DNA of 6,418 bases from SCSIO-59966 sp046566185 (GTDB lineage Bacteria > Actinomycetota > Actinomycetes > Actinomycetales > SCSIO-59966): the NCBI GenBank assembly GCA_046566185.1, contig JBKHXE010000098.1, forward strand, positions 1-6,418, in the 5' to 3' direction. This document shows positions 1-4,945 of the stretch, in pieces. How positions within the stretch are numbered: the first letter of the stretch is position 1; each line of letters opens with the position of its first letter. Position numbers and translations under genes: made by a program. The notes under the pieces are model-generated. The model had not been told where the DNA came from. It did not search any database and was given only the letters and a program-made list of their open reading frames with translations.

Positions 1-1
1 C

Positions 2-625
2 GGGCTGTACCGCGTCGGGCTGCGCCTGTACGAGGTCGGTGCGCTGGCCCCGAGGGGTGTGGCGCTGCGGGACGCGGCCATGCCGTTCATGGAAGACCTC
101 TACGAGGTCACGCACGAGGTGGTGCAGATCGCGGTCCGAGAGGGACGAGAGCTGGTCTTCATCGAGCGGATCGCGGGCCGCTCCTCCGTGGGCGTGCACA
201 CGAAGGTGGGGATGCGAGTCCCGCTCCCGGCCAGCGGAGCCGGCCTGGTACTCCTTGCCTTCTCCCCGCCGGACGTGCAGGAGGAGGTGCTCGCCGGGCA
301 CCTAGAGGGGTTCACGTCGAAGACTGTGACCAGCCCCCGCCAACTGCGCGCCGTGCTCGCGGACGTGCGCCGCAGCGACATCGCCGTCAGCGACCGGCAG
401 GTGACGATGGACAGCCTGTCCGTCGGCGCGCCGATCCGCGACACCGCCGGTGCGGTGGTAGCCGCCGTATCCGTGGTCGTTCGCCACGGTTCGGTCGACC
501 CGGCGATGCTCGTGCCGCTGCTGCGCACTGCGGCCCGAGGCATCTCCCGCTCGTTGGCGGGTGGGTCGGCGCTGCGGCCGGCAGCGGGCCACGGGGCCGG
601 GCGGATCCTGCGCGAGTCCGGCTGA
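2..625 (+). CDS. IclR-family transcriptional regulator, C-terminal part (5' end outside window)
   Basis: The reading frame is open from the first bases of the window (GLYRVGLRLYEVGAL...) to a TGA at 623-625, so this is the 3' part of a longer gene. The start of the visible part matches the linker/helix found just after the winged helix in IclR proteins (a Y-x-x-G-x-R-L-x-x-x-G pattern). It is followed by the effector-binding domain: A-x-P-x-x-x-x-L motif (AAMPFMEDL), LVFIERIAG, the VGMRVPLPASGAGLVLLAF segment, which corresponds to the family's G-x-R-x-P-L-x-A-T-A-x-G-K-A-x-L-A, and near the C-terminus SVGAPIRDTAGAVVAAVSV. Such proteins are homodimeric, ligand-responsive repressors or activators of catabolic genes. 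The usual T-A-x-G-K is S-G-A-G-L here, so the ligand may be atypical. The target genes are probably upstream or divergent, outside the window; the downstream gene (ribD) is convergent and unrelated. Family assignment is firm; ligand and regulon are unknown. An internal ATG or GTG near position 59 is not the true start, because the homologous frame continues upstream. Confidence 0.9.
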   Translation, partial: GLYRVGLRLYEVGALAPRGVALRDAAMPFMEDLYEVTHEVVQIAVREGRELVFIERIAGRSSVGVHTKVGMRVPLPASGAGLVLLAFSPPDVQEEVLAGHLEGFTSKTVTSPRQLRAVLADVRRSDIAVSDRQVTMDSLSVGAPIRDTAGAVVAAVSVVVRHGSVDPAMLVPLLRTAARGISRSLAGGSALRPAAGHGAGRILRESG

Positions 626-652
626 GGACGCTCAGGGCCGCAGCGTCAGCCG
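619..652. terminator. Possible bidirectional terminator between convergent IclR gene and ribD
   Basis: Two alternative hairpins lie over the tail-to-tail junction. CTGAG (622-626) pairs with CTCAG (631-635) around a GACG loop. CGGCTGA (619-625) pairs with TCAGCCG (646-652) around a 20-nt loop. Both stop codons sit on the arms of the first hairpin. Three of its five base pairs follow automatically from two convergent TGA stops, and there is no T-tract, so the evidence is weak. Many GC-rich actinobacterial terminators do lack a U-tract. Confidence 0.25.
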
Positions 653-1675
653 CACGTCGTCGCCGAGGCGGGTCACGTCGACCAGCTGCAGCCTCGCGGC
701 GTCGGCGATCGTCCCGATGCCGGCGTCCTCGACCGCCGCGGGGCCGGCGCCGAGCAGGGCCGGAGCGACGTAGGCGACCACCCGGTCGACCAGGCCCGCT
801 CGCCAGCAGGTGCCGGCCAGGCGCGGTCCGCCCTCGAGCAGCACGTGGCGCCGCTCGCGCCGAAACAGCCTGCGCAGCAGCGCGTCCAGGTCGAGACGGC
901 CCGAGGCGTCCGTGCCGACCTCGGCGGCGGTGGCCACCCAGGTGGGCGCCGCGTCGTCCCGCACCCGGGCGGTGGCCGGGGTGCGGCCCGAGGTGTCGGC
1001 CACCACGCGCAGCGGCTGCCGTGCCGCGAGCCCGCCGTCGGGCCCTCGCACCGTCAGGGCGGGGTCGTCGGCGAGCACGGTTCCGACGCCGACCAGGACG
1101 GTGTCGACCTCCGCGCGCAGGCGGTGGACGTCGGCGCGAGCGGCCTCGCCGGTGATCCAGCGGCTGGTGCCGTCGGCCGCGGCGACCCTGCCGTCGAGGG
1201 TGGTCGCCACCTTCCACGTCACGTACGGCCGGCCCCGCCGGACGGCCGTCAGCCACGGCTCGTTGACGGCGTCCGTCTCGTCGGCCAGGACGCCCGTCTC
1301 GACGTCCACGCCCGCGGCGCGCAGCACGCCGACGCCGCCACCGCCCTCGGCGGTCGGGTCGGGGCTGCCCACGACGACACGGGCCACACCCGCGTCGAGC
1401 AGCGCCTCGGTGCAGGGGCCGGTGCGGCCGGTGTGGCGGCACGGCTCCAGGGTCACCACGGCGGTCGCCCCCCGGGCACGGGCGCCGGCGCCCGCCAGCG
1501 CGGCGACCTCGGCGTGCGGGCCGCCCGCCACCTCGTGCCACCCCTCGCCCACCGGGTCGCCGTCCGGGGAGAGCAGCACGCAGCCGACGACCGGGTTGGG
1601 CAGGGTCGTCGCCCGGCCGCGCGCCGCCAGCGCGACGGCACGTCGCATCGCCTCGGTCTCCGCGGGGGTGGCCAC
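632..1675 (-). CDS. ribD: RibD: bifunctional riboflavin biosynthesis deaminase/reductase
   Basis: A 347-residue protein that carries out two consecutive cytosolic steps of riboflavin synthesis: deamination of 2,5-diamino-6-ribosylamino-4(3H)-pyrimidinone 5'-phosphate, then NADPH-dependent reduction of the ribosyl group. The N-terminal deaminase domain (about 1-145) has TTLPNPVVGCVLL, the zinc/catalytic H54-A-E56 (GGPHAEVAAL), and the two zinc cysteines C79 and C88 in LEPCRHTGRTGPC. The C-terminal reductase domain (about 150-347) has TWKVATTLDGRVA, SRWITGEAAR, VDTVLVGVGTVLADDP and LLEGGPRLAG, all family hallmarks. The usual DPNP after the deaminase core is DPTAEGGGG, a mild variation. I chose the GTG at 1675: it lies 11 nt after the HAD stop and gives the usual short lead before the AMRRAVALA helix. 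An ATG at 1648 with GGAG upstream is possible but would cut into that helix. This is the last gene of the minus-strand run. No other rib gene and no FMN riboswitch is visible. Confidence 0.95.
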   Translation of the reverse strand: MATPAETEAMRRAVALAARGRATTLPNPVVGCVLLSPDGDPVGEGWHEVAGGPHAEVAALAGAGARARGATAVVTLEPCRHTGRTGPCTEALLDAGVARVVVGSPDPTAEGGGGVGVLRAAGVDVETGVLADETDAVNEPWLTAVRRGRPYVTWKVATTLDGRVAAADGTSRWITGEAARADVHRLRAEVDTVLVGVGTVLADDPALTVRGPDGGLAARQPLRVVADTSGRTPATARVRDDAAPTWVATAAEVGTDASGRLDLDALLRRLFRRERRHVLLEGGPRLAGTCWRAGLVDRVVAYVAPALLGAGPAAVEDAGIGTIADAARLQLVDVTRLGDDVRLTLRP

Positions 1676-1686
1676 GACCGCAGTGT

Positions 1687-2346
1687 CTACCGCAGCAGCA
1701 GCCCCTCGACGCGCGGCACCAGGTCGGCCGGGGTGTCGAGCAGCGCGACCACGGGGTGCTCGCGGCGCAGGTCCTCGTCGCAGAACCCGCCGGTGCGCAG
1801 CAGGACGCACGACATCGACACGGCCGCAGCGGCTCTCGCGTCCCACGGGGTGTCACCGACCACGACGCCGTGCCGGCCGTCGACGGTCCCGAGCGCGACG
1901 GCGAAGATGTCGCCGGCCGGCTTGGAGGAGTCGACGTCGTCCGAGGTCGTCACCCCGGCGACGTGCTCGTCGACGTCCAGCAGCCGCCGCGCGGCGTCCA
2001 GGTGCTTGGCCTTCCCCGACGAGGCGAGGACGACGCGGAGTCCCGCGTCGGCGCAGGCCCGCACGAGGTCGGCCGCACCGGGCAGCGGGCGCACCTGGTC
2101 CAGCAGCTCGTCGTAGCCGCGCTCCCAGGCGTCGCGGACGGCGTCCCCGTGCCGCTCCTCGACGTCGTCCCCGGCGACCGCCGCGACGAGCCGGTCGCCG
2201 CCCATCCCCACGGCGTGGTGGATCCGCGCCACCGGCACCTCCACGCCGACGCCGGCGAACGCGGCCCGCCAGGCGACGGCGTGGTGGTAGTTCGAGTCGA
2301 CGAGGGTGCCGTCGACGTCCAGCAGGACGGTGTCCGGGCGAGTCAT
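1687..2346 (-). CDS. HAD-superfamily hydrolase (phosphatase / phosphoglucomutase-like)
   Basis: A 219-residue cytosolic HAD subfamily IA enzyme. All four motifs are present: motif I LLDVDGTLVD with nucleophile D10 and acid/base D12; motif II VLASSGK (S109); motif III lysine K142 in SSKPAGDIF; motif IV VVVGDTPWDA with D165 and D169 for Mg2+. A helical cap lies between D17 and about residue 85 (HHAVAWRAAF...VGMGGDRLV), as in phosphoglycolate phosphatase and beta-phosphoglucomutase relatives. The family hydrolyses small phosphorylated metabolites, and the exact substrate cannot be read from the sequence. Its place directly before ribD allows the inference that it could be the phosphatase that dephosphorylates the RibD product (a HAD enzyme does this in some bacteria), but nothing proves it. 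The ATG start at 2346 is preceded by GAGG with 8-nt spacing. A GTG at 2367 in frame is less likely. It follows the PLP enzyme by 28 nt and precedes ribD by 11 nt. Confidence 0.88.
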   Translation of the reverse strand: MTRPDTVLLDVDGTLVDSNYHHAVAWRAAFAGVGVEVPVARIHHAVGMGGDRLVAAVAGDDVEERHGDAVRDAWERGYDELLDQVRPLPGAADLVRACADAGLRVVLASSGKAKHLDAARRLLDVDEHVAGVTTSDDVDSSKPAGDIFAVALGTVDGRHGVVVGDTPWDARAAAAVSMSCVLLRTGGFCDEDLRREHPVVALLDTPADLVPRVEGLLLR

Positions 2347-2374
2347 GGCCCCACCCTCACACACCACCGGTGGC

Positions 2375-3319
2375 TCAGGAGTAGGGCGCCGTGCTGAGGT
2401 AGCGCAGACCCGAGTCGACAGCGACGGTCACGACCCGGGCCTCGGCCGGCAGTGTCTCGGCGACACGCAGCGCCGCGATGACGTTGGCCCCGGTCGAGGT
2501 GCCGGCGAAGACGCCCTCCTCGGCCGCCAGCCGCCGCGCCATCTGCTGGGCCTCCTCGCTGCTGACCCGCTCGATCGAGTCCACCAGCTCCGGCTGCCAC
2601 AGCGGCGGGACGAAGCCGATCCCGATGCCCTCGATGCGGTGCGCGCCGGTGGGTGCGCCGGACAGCACGGCCGACTCGTCGGGCTCGACCGCCACCACCC
2701 GAGGCCGGGCGCCGCCGCTGCCGAAGCCCTGCGGCGTCCCGTGGATCGAGTGGGCGGTGCCGACGGACTGGACGAACGCGTCGACCCGGCCGCCGGTCTG
2801 GCGCCAGATCTCCTCGCCGAGGGGAACGTAGCCGCGCACTGCGTCGTGGTTGGTCAGCTGGTCGGCCCACCAGTGCCCGGGGCGCGTGCTGATCTCCTGG
2901 GACGTGGCGATCATCCGCTTGATGAGGTCCGCGGTGATCCGGCCACCGTCGCTGGGCTCGTCGGTGATCTCCACGCCGAGCGCGAGCATCGTCTTACGCT
3001 TCTCGACGCTGAACGCGTCGGAGAACACCACGTGCAGGCGGTAGCCGAGGGCGGCGCACACCAGGGCCAGCGAGATGCCCGTCGTCCCGGCCGTGTACTC
3101 CACGACGGTGCCGCCCGGCGGGAGCCGGCCGTCCCGGGCTGCGGCCCGGACCACCTCGACCGCCATCCGGTCCTTCATCGACCCGGTCGGGTTGGCGGGC
3201 TCCCACTTCAGCAGGATGCGCGCCCCGGAGGCCGGCACCACACGCCGGAGCTCCACGATGGGTGTCCCGCCGACGGCGGCCAGGACTCCCGTCCGGCGGC
3301 CGTCCTGCGCTGGTTCCAC
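2375..3319 (-). CDS. Cysteine synthase-family PLP-dependent enzyme, divergent
   Basis: A 314-residue fold-type II PLP enzyme of the CysK/cystathionine beta-synthase family, predicted cytosolic. The N-terminus has VLAAVGGTPIVELRRV and the PLP lysine K49 in NPTGSMKDRM. Near the C-terminus VDSGLRYLST (S303) matches the serine that contacts the pyridine nitrogen in O-acetylserine sulfhydrylases (the SGERYLST segment). Two conserved loops are altered. The substrate loop TSGNTG is TAGTTG (76-81), and the phosphate-binding GTGGTITG is GTAHSIHG (187-194). This resembles a widespread actinobacterial group annotated only as 'cysteine synthase family', so I do not call it CysK. The activity may be beta-replacement or beta-elimination on an O-activated serine, cysteine or another amino acid. 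The GTG start at 3319 has no clear SD, so translation may be leaderless. It is the first gene of the probable operon with the HAD hydrolase and ribD, and is divergent from galE. Confidence 0.87.
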   Translation of the reverse strand: MEPAQDGRRTGVLAAVGGTPIVELRRVVPASGARILLKWEPANPTGSMKDRMAVEVVRAAARDGRLPPGGTVVEYTAGTTGISLALVCAALGYRLHVVFSDAFSVEKRKTMLALGVEITDEPSDGGRITADLIKRMIATSQEISTRPGHWWADQLTNHDAVRGYVPLGEEIWRQTGGRVDAFVQSVGTAHSIHGTPQGFGSGGARPRVVAVEPDESAVLSGAPTGAHRIEGIGIGFVPPLWQPELVDSIERVSSEEAQQMARRLAAEEGVFAGTSTGANVIAALRVAETLPAEARVVTVAVDSGLRYLSTAPYS

Positions 3320-3396
3320 CGCACCAGTGAACCGGCCCGGTGCCCTCGCCGTCCCGAGAACGCGGAGCCCCGCGGCCGTGCCAGTAGCGTGTGCGC
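3320..3396. promoter_or_regulatory. Divergent promoter region between PLP-enzyme operon and galE
   Basis: This 77-nt gap must serve both directions. For galE there is TAGCGT at 3385-3390 (listed separately). For the minus-strand operon, the best -10 candidate is TTCACT read on the minus strand at 3331-3326, followed by 6 nt and the GTG at 3319. It is a poor match to TAnnnT, so I rate it low. An 11-bp inverted repeat, ACCGG-C-CCGGT (3331-3341), touches that hexamer, and CGCGG-AGCC-CCGCG (3361-3374) lies where a -35 for galE would be. Either could be an operator or simply chance in GC-rich DNA. Confidence 0.3.
3385..3390 (+). promoter_or_regulatory. -10 element of a probable leaderless galE promoter
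   Basis: TAGCGT matches the actinobacterial -10 pattern TAnnnT and lies 6 nt before the ATG of galE, which places the expected transcription start at or next to the A of the start codon. There is no SD sequence before this ATG, which fits leaderless translation. No recognisable TTGACA-like -35 is seen about 17 nt upstream. Confidence 0.5.
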
Positions 3397-4413
3397 ATGC
3401 GCACCCTCGTGACCGGCGGCGCCGGCTACATCGGCAGCCACACGGTCGTGCAGCTGCTGGAGGCGGGTCACGAGGTCGTCGTCCTCGACAACCTCAGCAA
3501 CGCCAAGCGCGCCGCCGTCGACCGGGTCGCGGAGCTGACGGGGCGCCCGGTGGGGCTCGAGGTCGTCGACCTGCTGGACGAGCAGGGCGTCAGCGACGTC
3601 CTCGCCCAGGTACGGCCCGACGCCGTCGTCCACTTCGCCGGCTTGAAGGCGGTCGGGGAGTCCGTCGCGCAGCCCGAGCGCTACTACCGCAACAACGTCG
3701 GCGGCACGCTCAACCTCGTCCGCGCGATGGACGAGGTGGGATGCCGCACGATCGTGTTCTCCTCCAGCGCCACGGTCTACGGCGACCCGCAGAGCCTGCC
3801 GCTGCGGGAGGACGCGCCGCTCACCGCGACGAACCCCTACGGCTGGTCGAAGCTGATGATCGAGCAGATCCTGCGCGACGTGCACGTGGCCGACGACCGG
3901 TGGCGCGTCGCCCTGCTGCGGTACTTCAACCCCGTCGGCGCGCACCCGAGCGGCCGGATCGGTGAGGACCCGCAGGGCATCCCCAACAACCTCGTGCCGT
4001 ACGTCGCGCAGGTGGCCGTGGGACGCCGCGAGAAGCTGCTGGTGTTCGGCGGCGACTACGACACTCCCGACGGCACCGGCGTCCGCGACTACATCCACGT
4101 CGTCGACCTGGCGGCCGGCCACGTCGCGGCGCTCGCGGCGCTCGCCGACCGGGGCGGCTGCCGCGCCTGGAACCTCGGCACCGGCGTCGGGCACTCGGTG
4201 CTGGAGGTCGTCCACGCGTTCAGGCGGGCGAGCGGGCAGGAGATCCCCTACGAGATCGTCGACCCCCGCCCCGGTGACGTCGCCGCCTCGTGGGCCGACC
4301 CGGCCAGGGCCGAGGCCGACCTGGGCTGGACGGCGAAGCTCGGGCTGGACGACATGTGCCGGGACACGTGGGCGTGGCAGTCCGCGAACCCAGAGGGGTA
4401 CCCGGAGGGCTGA
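3397..4413 (+). CDS. galE: UDP-glucose 4-epimerase GalE
   Basis: A 338-residue extended short-chain dehydrogenase/reductase that interconverts UDP-glucose and UDP-galactose with tightly bound NAD+, for galactose use and for supply of galactosyl units to cell-wall polymers. The Rossmann glycine motif is TGGAGYIGSH (residues 6-15). VVHFAGLKAVGES follows, then the catalytic serine region FSSSATVYGDP, and the catalytic pair Y148 and K152 in NPYGWSK (Y149 and K153 in the E. coli enzyme). Sugar-nucleotide-binding features include RYFNPVGAHPSG, NNLVPYVAQVA and the GalE signature FGGDYDTPDGTGVRDYIHVVDLA. Length and motif order are those of a complete, standard GalE. The ATG at 3397 is preferred to the in-frame GTG at 3391 because MRTLVTGG is the usual beginning and the -10 hexamer would put the transcript start at this ATG. 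It is a single-gene unit, convergent with the next gene. Confidence 0.96.
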   Translation: MRTLVTGGAGYIGSHTVVQLLEAGHEVVVLDNLSNAKRAAVDRVAELTGRPVGLEVVDLLDEQGVSDVLAQVRPDAVVHFAGLKAVGESVAQPERYYRNNVGGTLNLVRAMDEVGCRTIVFSSSATVYGDPQSLPLREDAPLTATNPYGWSKLMIEQILRDVHVADDRWRVALLRYFNPVGAHPSGRIGEDPQGIPNNLVPYVAQVAVGRREKLLVFGGDYDTPDGTGVRDYIHVVDLAAGHVAALAALADRGGCRAWNLGTGVGHSVLEVVHAFRRASGQEIPYEIVDPRPGDVAASWADPARAEADLGWTAKLGLDDMCRDTWAWQSANPEGYPEG

Positions 4414-4428
4414 CGGCTCAACGCCTCC
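4404..4428. terminator. Possible bidirectional terminator between convergent galE and membrane-protein gene
   Basis: GGAGG (4404-4408) can pair with CCTCC (4424-4428), enclosing a small internal loop and a TGA/TCA pair (4411-4413 with 4418-4420) around a CGGC loop. Both stop codons are inside the hairpin. There is no T-tract. A second imperfect hairpin (4428-4436 with 4444-4453, one bulged base) lies just beyond it, inside the end of the membrane-protein gene. The position at a convergent junction is what favours a terminator; the structure alone is modest. Confidence 0.3.
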
Positions 4429-4807
4429 TGCTGCGCCAGGCAAGCGCCAGCAGCACCAGGAGCAGGGCGTCGAACCCGATGAAGAGCACGCCTTCCGGCT
4501 CGTCGTACAGCGGGATCTTCACCAGCGTGACCGCGATCCCGAGCCCGGCGGCCACGAACCCCATGACGATCCGACGGGTCGCGCTGAGCCCGGGCAGGAG
4601 GGCGAGACCGAGCTGGAGAGCGGCGCCCACGACCATGAGCGCCACGATCGGGATGTCGAGCCACGGGCCGACCCACACCGCCTCCTCCGGGGCGACCAAC
4701 GTGAAGTAGGTAACCCCTGCCAGCTCGGCACCCCCCAGCAGTCCCGCGACGACGCGCGCGGCGATGAGCGGGACGTTGCGCGTGGACGTGACCATGGTGG
4801 TGCTCAT
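4418..4807 (-). CDS. Small four-helix membrane protein of unknown function
   Basis: A 129-residue protein that I do not recognise as a named family. Four hydrophobic segments are visible at about 14-38, 52-71, 80-98 and 107-124. There is a short polar N-terminus (MSTTMVTSTRN) and a basic end (RSRRR), which suggests both termini in the cytoplasm. Polar points that may matter are E28 in helix 1, the loop APEEAVWVGPWLD (39-51) and K97 with DEPE (102-105) between helices 3 and 4. There is no signal peptidase site and no catalytic motif. The ATG at 4807 has a good SD (GAGAGGA, with GAGG 7 nt before the ATG). The gene is transcribed away from the two-component system and shares its 133-nt intergenic region with a strong inverted repeat, so co-regulation with, or control by, that system is a reasonable inference. 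The gene looks real: hydrophobic pattern, SD, -10 hexamer, and a stop 4 nt from the galE stop. Confidence 0.8.
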   Translation of the reverse strand: MSTTMVTSTRNVPLIAARVVAGLLGGAELAGVTYFTLVAPEEAVWVGPWLDIPIVALMVVGAALQLGLALLPGLSATRRIVMGFVAAGLGIAVTLVKIPLYDEPEGVLFIGFDALLLVLLALAWRSRRR

Positions 4808-4835
4808 GACGCTTCCTCTCGGTCGGTACGCCGCG

Positions 4836-4841
4836 ACGCTA
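4836..4841 (-). promoter_or_regulatory. -10 element for the membrane-protein gene
   Basis: On the minus strand this reads TAGCGT, the same hexamer as before galE. The expected start of transcription is about 4829-4830, which leaves a leader of roughly 22 nt containing the GAGAGGA ribosome-binding site. No consensus -35 is evident, which would fit an activator-dependent promoter. The 24-bp inverted repeat is centred about 67 bp upstream of this start. Confidence 0.4.
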
Positions 4842-4884
4842 GGAGCCCGACGCCGGCGCCCGCATCGACCCAGGAGCCGATGTC

Positions 4885-4908
4885 CGACTCAGCCCCAGGG
4901 CTGAGTCG
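4885..4908. promoter_or_regulatory. 24-bp inverted repeat, candidate operator between membrane-protein and kinase genes
   Basis: The arms CGACTCAGCCC (4885-4895) and GGGCTGAGTCG (4898-4908) are perfect 11-bp complements separated by CA. It lies in the divergent intergenic region and overlaps the place where the -35 of the kinase promoter should be (about 4903-4909). Length and symmetry fit a site for a dimeric regulator, such as a NarL-type helix-turn-helix dimer. The response regulator encoded next door is the natural candidate, by inference. A transcribed hairpin or terminator role is less likely because it lies upstream of both predicted transcription starts. Confidence 0.6.
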
Positions 4909-4926
4909 CCGGGACGGTACGCGTTC

Positions 4927-4932
4927 TACGCT
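4927..4932 (+). promoter_or_regulatory. -10 element for the two-component operon
   Basis: TACGCT matches TAnnnT and lies 8 nt before the GTG at 4941, so the transcript probably starts at or within 2 nt of that codon (leaderless or nearly so). The expected -35 position has no TTGACA resemblance and is occupied by the right arm of the 24-bp inverted repeat. Confidence 0.4.
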
Positions 4933-4945
4933 CACGAGTCGTGAG
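4931..4945. promoter_or_regulatory. 15-bp inverted repeat over the kinase start codon
   Basis: CTCACGA (4931-4937) and TCGTGAG (4939-4945) are perfect complements around a single G. The repeat runs from the last two bases of the -10 hexamer across the GTG start. It shares GAGTCG with the upstream 24-bp repeat (4903-4908 and 4936-4941, 33 bp apart, close to three helical turns). It could be a second, weaker binding site, or chance. Confidence 0.35.

Noticed and set aside
1676..1846. Upstream extension of ribD to a start at 1846
   Set aside because: The added residues have no RibD similarity, run inside the HAD gene and are Arg/Ala-rich; RibD homologues begin just before the AMRRAVALA helix.
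2347..2374. 10-bp perfect palindrome CCACCGGTGG (2364-2373) between the PLP-enzyme stop and the HAD start
   Set aside because: It is too short to form a stable hairpin (3-bp stem if a 4-nt loop is needed), and the genes look co-transcribed, so a terminator or operator is not supported.
387..2384. Several very long open frames overlapping ribD and the HAD gene (for example minus 1856-387, plus 810-2384 and plus 845-2116)
   Set aside because: Their translations are Arg/Pro/Ala/Gly-rich low-complexity sequence, typical of off-frame reading in GC-rich DNA, and they lie over genes with complete family motifs.
3320..3396. FMN or other riboswitch upstream of the ribD-containing operon
   Set aside because: The gap is 77 nt, lacks the conserved FMN-aptamer blocks, and the first gene appears to have almost no leader.
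3208..4443. 411-codon minus-strand open frame opposite galE
   Set aside because: It is the antisense shadow of galE, with a composition unlike a folded protein and no motif; galE has all catalytic residues.
4428..4453. Imperfect hairpin with one bulge near the end of the membrane-protein gene
   Set aside because: It lies in coding sequence, has no T-tract, and is within what GC-rich coding DNA gives by chance; it is mentioned only as context for the terminator candidate.
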